Part shown: one piece after another, positions 16,186 through 24,274 of the stretch
Numbering within the stretch: position 1 is the stretch's first letter
Layout: every line of letters begins with the position of its first letter
Source: Chlamydia trachomatis
GTDB taxonomy: Bacteria; Chlamydiota; Chlamydiia; Chlamydiales; Rhabdochlamydiaceae
NCBI GenBank assembly: GCA_945898205.1
Contig: CAMDHO010000021.1
Location: 1 to 38,894, forward strand
Direction: 5' to 3'
DNA: 38,894 bases
Program-made: the position numbers and the translations under genes
Notes under the pieces: model-generated
Told to the model about the DNA's origin: nothing
Seen by the model: the letters and a program-made list of their open reading frames with translations, nothing else
Databases searched by the model: none

Positions 16186-17658
16186 TTAAAGACTGGGTAA
16201 AGACAGAGTAAATTGAGAATCTTGGCCATTAACTTCTGTAAATGAAATACCACTCATCAAACTTGCATCCATCGAATTATATCTATTTGCTTTTGGAAGA
16301 ACATGCTGATGCTTTGGATACACTAGATAAGTATTTGGAGAAGCAGTTGATGGGGCATACTGAACCCAAAAGCAGTTATATATGTTGGTAAGAGTAACGG
16401 GGCCTCCCGATTGAGGAACTGGACAGGTAGTATTAGGAAATGTAGCCGCATTTGTTGAATACACGATATTTATAGGCTCTGCTGATGCACTGATCGGATT
16501 TATTGTTAATCTATAAGGACCATATGCAAGGGTAGGATTTGGAATATCCGTATCAATGAGGCCTAATGTCAACTCATAATATGGACTACTTGGATTTGAT
16601 ATTCCACAGCTCTGAATATTTACACGCATTTGACCACCTAAAGCCAGGAGGTCATCGCAATCCAACGCATACCCAAGCCCAAATCGATCTTTTAAAGTCA
16701 TGAATGGATGCATGGCTGCATCTTTAAAAATACCCGAAGCAAAATTAATGCTTTTTTTGGGGCAAAGGATACGAAGATCTGTTAAAGGATCCCCCTCTTC
16801 ATAAGGATTATCATAAAATGGAACTATCAATTTACTCCACTGCGGATCTACTGAAAAATCCTTGTTTATAAGGGCATTTCTAACCCCTGTAAGAATCGCC
16901 TGCCTAGAGGTAGTTTCAGAAAAACCAGAAGATATCAATCCATCAAGAGTTGTATATGGCTTACCTGTAGGATACGTAAAGGAATTGAGTGCGATAGACA
17001 AACTATAATACTCTAGATTAGAAACATTGGCATACAGATCATATCCTGCATCTAATGTAAGTTCAAAGTTTTGGTATATCGTATAATAGCTCGGATCATT
17101 TGAAGCTGTTACACTTGGAGATCTAATGCTTCCATCCGTTGTTTCTAAATATAAGGGTCTATCAACAGAAATATAGCATCTTCCATCTAGTTGAAGGGGA
17201 ACATAAATATAATAAGAATTAGTCCCATTAGTTGGTAAAGAGGAAAGCTTTACGCTAATGCCGGGATCTACTGAGTTAGTCACACTCGAAGACGCATAGG
17301 TACAAACTCCTGTAGTTCGGTTTGGTTTTAAAAAATGTGCTGTTGAATCTATTCCATTTCCTGTTCCAAGAAAATAAAGCCTAGTCGCATCAAGCCCTGT
17401 ATTATTCACAATTACTAAAGGGGCATACCCAAGTCTGGGAGAAATAGGGTTTAATGAATCCCTTACAACAGGATATGTTTCTAAAATCGAAGGAGCTAGA
17501 TTTTCTTGAGCCGGGGCTTTATTTCCATCCTGCAAATGACCTTTTGCCTCCGCAATCATGCCTTCATAAAAGTTGCTTAGATCCTTTTCTGAAATAGCTG
17601 AAAGTTGAATAATGGATGAAATGGAATAACATGCTGCTAAGATAAAAAACAGTCTCAT
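16186..17658 (-). CDS. Secreted GH64/thaumatin-like protein, putative beta-1,3-glucanase
   Basis: This 490-residue protein has a signal peptide (MRLFFILAACYSISSIIQLSA). Its core resembles the GH64 beta-1,3-glucanase/thaumatin-like superfamily: PLVIVNNTGLDATRLYFLGTG (opening strand), YYIYVPLQLDGRCYISVDRPL, then TIYQNFELTLDAGYDLYANVSN and LEYYSLSIAL. The Glu in NFELTL (about residue 199) is where GH64 carries a catalytic Glu, but the usual VDF/VDFFG aspartate downstream is replaced by NLEYYSL. Activity is therefore uncertain and it may be a binding protein. Start: ATG 17656-17658 with AGAGGAG five bases upstream; a longer frame beginning with TTG has no ribosome site. It lies 15 kb from the GH81 gene; both target the same polymer class. 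Confidence 0.65.
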   Translation of the reverse strand: MRLFFILAACYSISSIIQLSAISEKDLSNFYEGMIAEAKGHLQDGNKAPAQENLAPSILETYPVVRDSLNPISPRLGYAPLVIVNNTGLDATRLYFLGTGNGIDSTAHFLKPNRTTGVCTYASSSVTNSVDPGISVKLSSLPTNGTNSYYIYVPLQLDGRCYISVDRPLYLETTDGSIRSPSVTASNDPSYYTIYQNFELTLDAGYDLYANVSNLEYYSLSIALNSFTYPTGKPYTTLDGLISSGFSETTSRQAILTGVRNALINKDFSVDPQWSKLIVPFYDNPYEEGDPLTDLRILCPKKSINFASGIFKDAAMHPFMTLKDRFGLGYALDCDDLLALGGQMRVNIQSCGISNPSSPYYELTLGLIDTDIPNPTLAYGPYRLTINPISASAEPINIVYSTNAATFPNTTCPVPQSGGPVTLTNIYNCFWVQYAPSTASPNTYLVYPKHQHVLPKANRYNSMDASLMSGISFTEVNGQDSQFTLSLPSL

Positions 17659-17772
17659 AAAAACTCCTCTCTTCAAAATTTAAAATAACATTAAACAGCA
17701 CAACCTACCAAACGCATGAAATAAGACATAGGCATTTTTAATGAAACTCATGAAAGACTTTAGGTAAGTCGC

Positions 17773-18939
17773 TTACAAAGACGTCATAAACTCAGAGCAA
17801 TCTTCTGCAGAAAAAAGCTGAAATGAACCTATTTGTTGCGTTTGATTTCCTGCGTAAATCACAGCCCCCCCCTCAGCTTTTTCAGGGGTTTGTTCATGAA
17901 AATATTTTAATCCTTCTAAAAAAGAAGATGAAATTGTTTTTCTGCTTTTGATCTCTATCGGAATAAGTCGACTTCCTTTTTGAAATAAAAGATCCACTTC
18001 TTTTCCTGTAACATCTCGATAAAAATATAGCCTTGGATCCACAGCCATATTATAACGAGCTTTCATAAGTTCTACTAGAACCCAATTTTCAAAAATATTT
18101 CCATAGAAAGGATCTCTTGTCAATTGATCTACTCTATCAATTCCTAATAGATAACAAGCAAGCCCAGTATCTGCAAAATATAATTTAGGAGATTTGATTG
18201 ATCGCTTTCCAAAATTTTCAAAATAAGGCTCAAGTCGAATAAGAATATAGGTAGCTTCTAAAACTGAAATCCACTCTTTAATTGTAACAGAAGACACTCC
18301 TACATCTGAAGCAAGACTTGCATAATTAACTAATTGCCCAATTCTAGTTGCCGTTAGCTTAATAAACCGTTCAAATTGAATAAGATCTTTGATTTGTAAA
18401 ATTTGCCGAACATCTCTCTCTACGTAGGTTTGAAAATAGCTACTATATGCATTAGAAGGGTCAAGATTTTCTTTATAAATCTTTGGATACCCACCTTTAA
18501 GAATGATCTCTTCTAAAGGGCTCTGTATGTTTCCTTGTCGTATCTCTTGTAAACTTAAAGGGAAAAGTTTTAAAAGAGCAGTTCTTCCCGCTAAAGATTG
18601 TAAAATAGCGGAATGCAGATCCGCCTGATGACTCCCGGTTAAGATAAACATTCCTTTTGGGTCAATCTCATCTACAAGCACTTGGATATAAGATAATAAA
18701 CCCGGGGTCCTCTGAACTTCATCTAAAATGGCTCCTTTCGGATATTTTTGCATAAAGCTTTTGGGATCTAAGCTAGCGAGAGACCTATGATCGAAATCCT
18801 CCATATTTACGTAAGGTTTTTCTGGAAAAGAGGCCCGAACTAGCGTTGTTTTACCCGATTGCCGAGGTCCCAATAGCGTAACAACCGGGTATTTTTCCGC
18901 AAGGCACTTAAGATGCGTCATTAACGTTCTTTTAAACAT
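17773..18939 (-). CDS. AAA ATPase with C-terminal DUF4143 (nuclease-like) domain
   Basis: This 388-residue protein is of the widespread AAA_14/DUF4143 type. Walker A is GPRQSGKT (24-31), Walker B is AILDEVQ (70-76), and the sensor region is FILTGSHQ (about 99-106). A winged-helix stretch lies near LASDVGVSSVTIKEWISVLEAT, and the C-terminal part carries EVDLLFQKGSRLIPIEIKS. That D...E-x-K pattern is the restriction-endonuclease-like fold core. Function is unknown in most bacteria; some are thought to act in mobile-element or toxin-like contexts. ATG 18937-18939 has GGAG five bases upstream. It stands alone between the GH64-like gene and the 413-residue membrane protein. Confidence 0.88.
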   Translation of the reverse strand: MFKRTLMTHLKCLAEKYPVVTLLGPRQSGKTTLVRASFPEKPYVNMEDFDHRSLASLDPKSFMQKYPKGAILDEVQRTPGLLSYIQVLVDEIDPKGMFILTGSHQADLHSAILQSLAGRTALLKLFPLSLQEIRQGNIQSPLEEIILKGGYPKIYKENLDPSNAYSSYFQTYVERDVRQILQIKDLIQFERFIKLTATRIGQLVNYASLASDVGVSSVTIKEWISVLEATYILIRLEPYFENFGKRSIKSPKLYFADTGLACYLLGIDRVDQLTRDPFYGNIFENWVLVELMKARYNMAVDPRLYFYRDVTGKEVDLLFQKGSRLIPIEIKSRKTISSSFLEGLKYFHEQTPEKAEGGAVIYAGNQTQQIGSFQLFSAEDCSEFMTSL

Positions 18940-19208
18940 ACAGCTCCGATAATCTAAACTACAACTTTAGATTATCTTAGCTTGTGTTTTTTTGACAATA
19001 TTAATCATCAATCAATCGTTAATCCTAAAACATCAAAATCTATTTATATTTAGCAGATTCCGAACCAGTTGACCCAAGATTTTTTAATACAATACTTTAA
19101 TACTCAAAAAAACAATCTCACACAAAGGCGAAACAATAAAACAATGAATTAAACTATTTAATTATGTATAATAAGAATTTGAACTATTAAACAAATAAGA
19201 GAATTGCG

Positions 19209-20450
19209 ATGATGACAGCATCCAGAGCAACCGATTACATCTATATTCAGCCAAAGGTAACTAAAGAAACAAATGCAGATGGCGATGTAACTAAACCCTT
19301 AACTCGCCTTTATCTTTTTATTGATTTTAGTAATGTTTCACGAAACCTTCTTTCCTTAACAGCTTCAACCTTATATCTTACAGGAAAAACCATCGTAGGG
19401 TTATCAGCCGCATCCATTGCCTTTAGCATAGTCGTGGGGGCCTTATATATACCAACTGGGATCAACGGATTTAAAGATTCATTAAAGGCTTTTAACGAGT
19501 CCAAAAAAGAACTTGACAGTTACACTGGGGCCGAAGAATCAACCGTTTTACTCGAAAGTGCAGATAATCCAAAAGATCTAGCTACCTTAAAAACAAAGCA
19601 TCTTATAGCAAAACTAGGCCTTGCGAATTGGGGACTTTTTATAGGCCTTGGGGCCACTCAATTAGCTTGGGGGATTGTATCATTACTAGGACCTGAGTCT
19701 GCTCACGCCTTACATTACACAGCAATTCTAACATTTAACGTCGCTAAAACAGCTCTTTTAGCTCTCCTTACTGGAATCGGAGTTGTTTACATAGTTAGAG
19801 GCGGTGTTATGCTATATCGCGCTCAAACTAGTATTAACCTACATACGAAGATCCGAAATTCGCTAGAAACTGATTTTAAAGATAAGGAATCCTTAATCGC
19901 ATTTCTTGAAACAAATTGCGCTATTAAAGATGGGGTCGACATATATACACAGATAACAGAAGCTCAAATCAAACAATTTTCTGAGGATCAGATAAATCAA
20001 TATCTACAGCAATTAGACGAAGGGCTTCACAATGAAATCATGAAGCATAAAGTAGCTCGAGACATTGGACTTGCGATGATTTTAGGTGGGGTCTTAACCC
20101 TTGTTGCAGCAATTCTAACTCATGGAACTAGCGTAATAGCTATATCTATTGCCTCCTCGATCATCTTTACTGCCATGGAAATCACATTCTTACGCTATGA
20201 CTCTACTGATCACTTTCAAATCTATGCTCATAAAACATATATTCAGGCTCATTGGTTAGCTAAGGATAATCAGCGAAAAATCTACGGATTAACAAGTGAT
20301 CAGTTTACAACTTATCAAAATAAACTTAAAATGTTTACTTTTGATAGATGGTTTTCCTCTGAAAGCTGGAAACCCATCAATTGTTGGAATAGACTAGTCA
20401 ATCCACTTACGATTCATAGGAATCAGCTAAATTCTCTCAGCATCGAATGA
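19209..20450 (+). CDS. Multi-pass membrane protein of unknown function, Inc-like hydrophobic pairs
   Basis: This 413-residue protein has three hydrophobic regions: about residues 45-85, 138-200 and 280-325. Each is long enough for two close helices (for example IVGLSAASIAFSIVVGALYI and AMILGGVLTLVAAILTHGTS). Polar, coiled-coil-prone stretches lie between them (about 205-275 with QIKQFSEDQINQYLQQLDEG). Closely spaced helix pairs are a hallmark of chlamydial inclusion-membrane (Inc) proteins, but this is an analogy, not a homology claim. Start ATG 19209 follows AAGAG; a second ATG follows directly. A TATAAT at 19167-19172 fits a promoter. The 3' end overlaps the convergent flavoprotein gene by 28 bases. 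Confidence 0.65.
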   Translation: MMTASRATDYIYIQPKVTKETNADGDVTKPLTRLYLFIDFSNVSRNLLSLTASTLYLTGKTIVGLSAASIAFSIVVGALYIPTGINGFKDSLKAFNESKKELDSYTGAEESTVLLESADNPKDLATLKTKHLIAKLGLANWGLFIGLGATQLAWGIVSLLGPESAHALHYTAILTFNVAKTALLALLTGIGVVYIVRGGVMLYRAQTSINLHTKIRNSLETDFKDKESLIAFLETNCAIKDGVDIYTQITEAQIKQFSEDQINQYLQQLDEGLHNEIMKHKVARDIGLAMILGGVLTLVAAILTHGTSVIAISIASSIIFTAMEITFLRYDSTDHFQIYAHKTYIQAHWLAKDNQRKIYGLTSDQFTTYQNKLKMFTFDRWFSSESWKPINCWNRLVNPLTIHRNQLNSLSIE

Positions 20451-21649
20451 GCAGCAAGATAGGAGCTAGTCCAAGCGCTTTGAAAGTTAAAGCCTCCTGT
20501 TACACCATCAATATTGAGAAGCTCTCCAGCAAAATAAAGACCTGGGATTTTTTTACTTTGGAACGTCTTTGGATCTACGTCTTTTAGATCTACCCCACCA
20601 CAGGTTACAAACTCTTCCTTGTTAAGGCTTTTACCTATTAAAGTAAATTCTGTATGAGTTAAAAATCGAGCAATCTTTTGGATGTCTTCTTTCGTTGCTC
20701 TAAACCAAGCGATCTCTTCAAGATGAGGCACTAGTTGAGTAAGAAGAGCTTTCCAAAAATTCTTGGATAAAGCAAATAAAGGAGACTGAAAAATCTTTTT
20801 AGCTGAAGATTTTTTTCTAGCCTGAAAAAGAGCTTCTTGAACTTCTTTCTCAGCAAGATCTACCCAATTAACAACAACCTTAGCTTGATAATTTCGATCA
20901 GATAGCCAACGAGCTGCAAAAGCCGACAACTTTAAAACAGCGGGACCACTTAGCCCCCAATGAGTTATAAGAACAGGGCCTTGCGTTTCCTTACTAAACC
21001 CCTGAAAAAAAATAGAAGCAGCCGGAGCTACGGACCCACTACAAGCCTTAATCCATTCTTCTTGGAGCTCAAAGGTAAATAAGGAGGGAACTCCTGGCTC
21101 GATGTTATGCCCCATTCTTTCTGCAAGGAAATAGGATTTTTGAACCCCACCAGTGGCTAGAAGTACTTTTTTCGAACATATCATCTCTTCATTTCTTAAC
21201 TGAATATAAAAAAGACCCTCTACTAGAGATAAAGAGGTTACTTCACTTTCTAAAGAAAGGACTACCCCTTGTTTTTCTAAAATCTTTAGAAAACAATCTA
21301 TTATTGTTTGAGAGCGATCAGTTGTAGGAAACATCCGTCCATCTTTTTCCGTCTTTAGCACTACTCCATGACTGGAAAGCCAATCAATCATATCTTTGGG
21401 TTGAAAGCGAGAAAAGGCATTTTGTAAAAATTCTCGCCCTCTTGGATAATTTTCTATTAAAAGAGCAGGAGTAAAGCAATGATGGGTTACGTTACATCGT
21501 CCTCCTCCTGAGATTTTTACCTTGGCAAGAGGCTGCCTTGTCTTTTCTAAAATTCTAATTTTTAAAGAGGGGTTCATCTCAGAGGCTATCACCGCTGAAA
21601 AACAACCTGCAGCTCCTGCGCCTATAATGACAATATCTTGTATGCTCAT
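20423..21649 (-). CDS. HI0933/YhiN-type FAD-dependent oxidoreductase
   Basis: This 408-residue flavoprotein belongs to the HI0933-like (BaiN/YhiN) family. The N-terminal dinucleotide-binding motif is IVIIGAGAAGCFSA (6-19), followed by the family's KVKISGGGRCNVTH (about 43-56), LLATGG (about 163-168) and the C-terminal FAD-contact motif GLYFAGELLNIDGVTGG followed by NFQSAWTSS. Family members are flavin enzymes of poorly known substrate. AAGGG precedes the ATG by seven bases. The 3' end overlaps the convergent 413-residue gene. Confidence 0.92.
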   Translation of the reverse strand: MSIQDIVIIGAGAAGCFSAVIASEMNPSLKIRILEKTRQPLAKVKISGGGRCNVTHHCFTPALLIENYPRGREFLQNAFSRFQPKDMIDWLSSHGVVLKTEKDGRMFPTTDRSQTIIDCFLKILEKQGVVLSLESEVTSLSLVEGLFYIQLRNEEMICSKKVLLATGGVQKSYFLAERMGHNIEPGVPSLFTFELQEEWIKACSGSVAPAASIFFQGFSKETQGPVLITHWGLSGPAVLKLSAFAARWLSDRNYQAKVVVNWVDLAEKEVQEALFQARKKSSAKKIFQSPLFALSKNFWKALLTQLVPHLEEIAWFRATKEDIQKIARFLTHTEFTLIGKSLNKEEFVTCGGVDLKDVDPKTFQSKKIPGLYFAGELLNIDGVTGGFNFQSAWTSSYLAAHSMLREFS

Positions 21650-21703
21650 AGAAAAACCCTTTTTTCCAATGAGCTTATATTAAAAAAGAGTAGAAAATAA
21701 AGA

Positions 21704-21738
21704 CAAAAAAAATCGAGTAGGCCCTGAACCCACCCGAT
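21704..21738 (-). terminator. Intrinsic terminator of the Hc2-like gene
   Basis: On the minus strand a 10-bp stem with two G-U pairs (21729-21738 with 21712-21721, seven-base loop) is followed by a run of T (complement of the A-run at 21705-21711). Confidence 0.8.
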
Positions 21739-21774
21739 CACAAAAACAAAAAAACCGCAAAGATAAGATGTAAA

Positions 21775-22062
21775 CTACTTAGCAGCAGTAACTTTTATTT
21801 TCACAGCTCTTCTTTTTGTAGCTACTTTAGTAGCTTTTTTAGCTGTAGATTTTTTAGCGACTGTCTTACGAGCTGTTTTTTTAGCGACTGTTTTTTTAAC
21901 AGCAACTTTTTTAGCTACTACTTTTTTAACTATAGCTTTTTTAACTGTAGCTTTTTTAGCTACTGTCTTGCGAACTGTTTTTTTAGCAGTAGATTTCTTT
22001 GCTACAGCTTTCGTAGCTGTTTTCTTAACAGCTGTTTTTTTAGCAGCTATTTTCTTAGCCAT
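21775..22062 (-). CDS. hctB: Histone H1-like protein Hc2
   Basis: This 95-residue protein is almost wholly Lys, Ala, Thr and Val in short repeats of the KKTVAKK/KKATVKK type, the composition of the chlamydial histone-like protein Hc2. Hc2 condenses the chromosome when reticulate bodies become elementary bodies. It is shorter than many Hc2 proteins, whose length varies with repeat number. I set the start at ATG 22060-22062 (MAKKIAAKKTAVKK), which has AAGGAG seven bases upstream; an in-frame ATG 21 bases earlier lacks a ribosome site. A terminator follows. Nucleoid binding and late-stage expression are inferred from the family. Confidence 0.88.
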   Translation of the reverse strand: MAKKIAAKKTAVKKTATKAVAKKSTAKKTVRKTVAKKATVKKAIVKKVVAKKVAVKKTVAKKTARKTVAKKSTAKKATKVATKRRAVKIKVTAAK

Positions 22063-22261
22063 GATAATTCTCCTTAGTTTCAAATAGCAGAGAATGTTAA
22101 ATTGATTAATTACCCTCTACATTCTTAACTATACAAAAAATATATTATTAATGAAATTGTTTTTTAATTATCAATCGAAACAAACTAAGTGAATTAAAGA
22201 TAGAATAGCTCTCAAAACACACCTAAGGATTGATTTTACAATTAAATCAATATAAATAAAA

Positions 22262-22290
22262 AAAATAAAACAGGGAATATAATCCCCTGT
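22262..22290 (-). terminator. Terminator of the 43-residue gene
   Basis: The stem arms ACAGGGA (22270-22276) and TCCCCTGT (22283-22290) form a hairpin followed on the minus strand by a long T-rich tract. It lies 20 bases beyond the stop of the small GTG-start gene. T-runs on both sides mean that it could work in both directions. Confidence 0.75.
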
Positions 22291-22309
22291 TTTTATATAA
22301 AAAAATGAA

Positions 22310-22441
22310 TTAACAAATGACTTTTCCTGAATATTTAGAACGAAATTTCCCAAAAGTCTGAGCTTTCTTAGCTTTTAACTTTTCAATTAAAGGGTTTTTT
22401 GTAACCGCTTTAATTCTTACTTTCTTTGTTTTTGTATCCAC
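22310..22441 (-). CDS. Small basic protein, 43 aa, GTG start
   Basis: GTG at 22439-22441 opens a frame of 43 residues: MDTKTKKVRIKAVTKNPLIE at the start, then KLKAKKAQTFGKFRSKYSG, ending KVIC. It has a good ribosome site (AAAGG, seven bases upstream), an upstream in-frame stop and a terminator just downstream, which together make it a convincing gene despite its size. It is strongly basic, like a ribosomal or nucleic-acid-binding protein, and sits next to the Hc2-like gene on the same strand. I do not recognise the family. Confidence 0.65.
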   Translation of the reverse strand: MDTKTKKVRIKAVTKNPLIEKLKAKKAQTFGKFRSKYSGKVIC

Positions 22442-22549
22442 GCTACTACCTTTATCACTCTAACAACCATAGTTGCCATTTATTTTGAGTGGTAGTTTTG
22501 AATATACACAAAAGAAAATAACAGACAAAACATTTTTTATTTAAATATA

Positions 22550-22596
22550 GAAAAAAAGAAAGAACAGGCCTGAAACAGAAACTATTCAGGCTTGTT
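22550..22596 (-). terminator. Terminator of the cyclophilin gene
   Basis: A 12-bp stem with one G-U pair (22563-22574 with 22585-22596) follows the cyclophilin stop. On the minus strand it runs into a T-rich tract. Confidence 0.8.
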
Positions 22597-22605
22597 TTAA
22601 AGAAA

Positions 22606-23184
22606 TTAGTTTACTGAAACTTTGATCTTTTGGATTTTATCATTAGGCTTTATTTGCTTTATAACATCAAATCCTTCGACAGTTTGACCAAAAACGGTAT
22701 ATTCTCCATCTAAAAAAGAAACTTTATCTAAAGTAATATAAAACTGACTCCCACTAGAGCGTCTATTGGGATTTACTGCATCTGGAAGACGAGCCCAAGC
22801 AAGAGCTCCTGACTCATGAGGAAGCCCAATTTCAGCTGGCAAAGTATACCCTGGTCCTCCGGAACCGGTTCCCTGAGGATCCCCTCCTTGAATAACAAAG
22901 TTAGCGACTACTCTATGAAATATTAAACCATCATAAAAATGCCCTTCGGCTAGCTGCATAAAATTACTGACTGAAAAAGGAGCTTTTTCAGGAAAAAGCT
23001 GACACTTAATCTCCCCCTTTTCAGTATAAATGGTGGCATAATAACTTTTATCCTTTTCAAATGCAAACGACTGAGTCGGTTCTGTAAATTTCATATCTTT
23101 ATTGTCTCCATATACACTAGTAGAAAGGATAAGGCCGATACCAAAACCAGCACATATTTTCGCTACTTTAGATCCTAGATTCAT
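22606..23184 (-). CDS. Exported peptidyl-prolyl cis-trans isomerase, cyclophilin type
   Basis: This 192-residue protein has an N-terminal signal-like hydrophobic stretch (ICAGFGIGLILSTSVYG, about 10-26) and a bacterial cyclophilin domain. Motifs are TEKGEIKCQLFPEKAPFSVSN-type opening, FYDGLIFHRVVANFVIQGGD (with the catalytic Arg in FHR), GGPGYTLPAE, SSGSQFYIT and FLDGEYTVFGQT. The Trp that binds cyclosporin in eukaryotic forms is replaced (FLDGEY), as in many bacterial enzymes. It would speed proline isomerisation in the periplasm, assisting folding of exported proteins. The ATG at 23182-23184 follows AAGGGGAG. Confidence 0.92.
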   Translation of the reverse strand: MNLGSKVAKICAGFGIGLILSTSVYGDNKDMKFTEPTQSFAFEKDKSYYATIYTEKGEIKCQLFPEKAPFSVSNFMQLAEGHFYDGLIFHRVVANFVIQGGDPQGTGSGGPGYTLPAEIGLPHESGALAWARLPDAVNPNRRSSGSQFYITLDKVSFLDGEYTVFGQTVEGFDVIKQIKPNDKIQKIKVSVN

Positions 23185-23344
23185 ACCTTATACTCCCCTT
23201 AAAAAATTAACGAGACTCTCTTTATACCAATAGACACGTTAAAAAAAACAGAAAAATAAAGCAAGCCTCAAAAAAACAGATGGCTCCGAGAAAAATATAT
23301 AGACTCTTTTATACTTCTTGATTTTTAAAAAGAAATTATTATAC

Positions 23345-23373
23345 TTGATTAACTGAATTACTTATATTATAAG
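23345..23373 (+). promoter_or_regulatory. Promoter of the glutaredoxin-like gene
   Basis: TTGATT (23345-23350) and TATAAG (23368-23373) have exact 17-base spacing. Transcription would begin near 23380, leaving a leader of about 105 bases that contains the hairpin at 23456-23476. Confidence 0.6.
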
Positions 23374-23455
23374 AAAAAAAGAGTCTAGATCATAAAAACG
23401 TCCAATCCTTAGGCATTTTAATAAATTTAGACATGGACTATTTAACTATAGGAGC

Positions 23456-23476
23456 CGATTACTTAATCAGTAATCG
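23456..23476 (+). promoter_or_regulatory. Hairpin/palindrome just upstream of the glutaredoxin-like start
   Basis: CGATTAC (23456-23462) and GTAATCG (23470-23476) form a 7-bp inverted repeat ten bases before the ATG, in the place where a ribosome site is expected. It could be an operator or an RNA hairpin affecting translation; nothing proves either. Confidence 0.4.
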
Positions 23477-23485
23477 TAAAAAATT

Positions 23486-23872
23486 ATGCTGAAATGTTGT
23501 TTTCTTGTTTTTGGAATTTTGAGCGGTTTTTTCATTGCAACACCCTATAAATGCCATGCAGCCGCCACTAATCGACCTAATCCATTCTATCCTCCCCTAG
23601 AACAATCTATAGCAAGAGAGAAACCTCACTTAATTTTATACTACCTTCCTTGGTGCCCTTACTGTCAGAAAATAACAGACTATCTTAAACAAATTCACAG
23701 ATCTGTGCCTATGAAAAACCTCCAATACGACACTAACAACAAAGAAGAATTAAGAAAAATTGGAGGAAAAACACAAGTCCCTTGCTTGATTATCAATGGA
23801 AAAGCTATGTACGAGTCTTCTGCTATACTACAGTGGCTTTCCCAAAATAAATCCATACTAGAAACAAATTAA
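23486..23872 (+). CDS. Exported glutaredoxin/thioredoxin-fold protein
   Basis: This 128-residue protein has a signal peptide (about residues 1-25, ending near YKCHAAA) and a glutaredoxin-like domain. The active site is CPYC (57-60) after LILYYLPW, the cis-proline is in TQVPC (97-100), and the C-terminal AILQWLSQN helix is as in glutaredoxins and GST N-domains. A glutaredoxin active site on an exported protein suggests thiol-disulfide work in the periplasm. That is notable for chlamydiae, whose outer membrane is cross-linked by disulfides. A weak ribosome site precedes the ATG. Confidence 0.82.
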   Translation: MLKCCFLVFGILSGFFIATPYKCHAAATNRPNPFYPPLEQSIAREKPHLILYYLPWCPYCQKITDYLKQIHRSVPMKNLQYDTNNKEELRKIGGKTQVPCLIINGKAMYESSAILQWLSQNKSILETN

Positions 23873-23929
23873 GAAGGCGCCTAGATGCTAGGACTCTAAA
23901 CGCCTTAGGTTGTTTAGACTAAATTCGTT

Positions 23930-24064
23930 TTATTTATTCCAGCAACTACAGCTATCATCTTTTTTAGAGCTTTGCTTTTGCTGCTGTTGATCTTTTTTTG
24001 GTAGATCCTGCTGCTGCTTAGGCTGCTGCTGTTGTTGTTTATCATCTTTTTTCTGAGTCTTCAT
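23930..24064 (-). CDS. Gln/Lys-rich microprotein with C-terminal CSCW
   Basis: This 44-residue protein has two poly-Gln stretches between charged segments (MKTQKKDDKQQQQQPKQQQ, then KKDQQQQKQSSKK) and ends DDSCSCWNK. I chose ATG 24062-24064 because GGAAGG lies eight bases upstream; a longer frame from 24118 has no ribosome site. It is disordered and hydrophilic; the two cysteines and the Trp at the end could bind metal or form disulfides. The family is unknown. Confidence 0.55.
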   Translation of the reverse strand: MKTQKKDDKQQQQQPKQQQDLPKKDQQQQKQSSKKDDSCSCWNK

Positions 24065-24274
24065 AAAACACCTTCCTTTGCTTAGTTTGGATGTGATCAA
24101 AAAAAACCACCCCTTCATAAAATAGATTTTATAATGTTAGACGTATAATAAACAACAAAACAATCAAAGCTAAACACATAACTAATTACAACAAAACAGA
24201 GTAAAAACTTTTAACTATTGCATTTTGCAAAATAAAAAGGTATGTTTCAAATAACCTGTAAATATGGAGAAAGC

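Noticed and set aside
21775-22062. Lysine-rich repeats considered as a DNA repeat array or CRISPR
   Set aside because: The repeats are codon-level repeats of an Hc2-like protein, irregular in length and without spacers.
22171-22353. 60-residue minus-strand frame rich in Phe/Ile
   Set aside because: It overlaps the terminator and the 3' end of the better supported 43-residue gene in another frame and has no ribosome site.
24222-24233. Perfect 12-base palindrome ATTTTGCAAAAT before the permease gene as an operator
   Set aside because: Such short AT-rich palindromes are expected by chance in this genome and no second copy was noticed.
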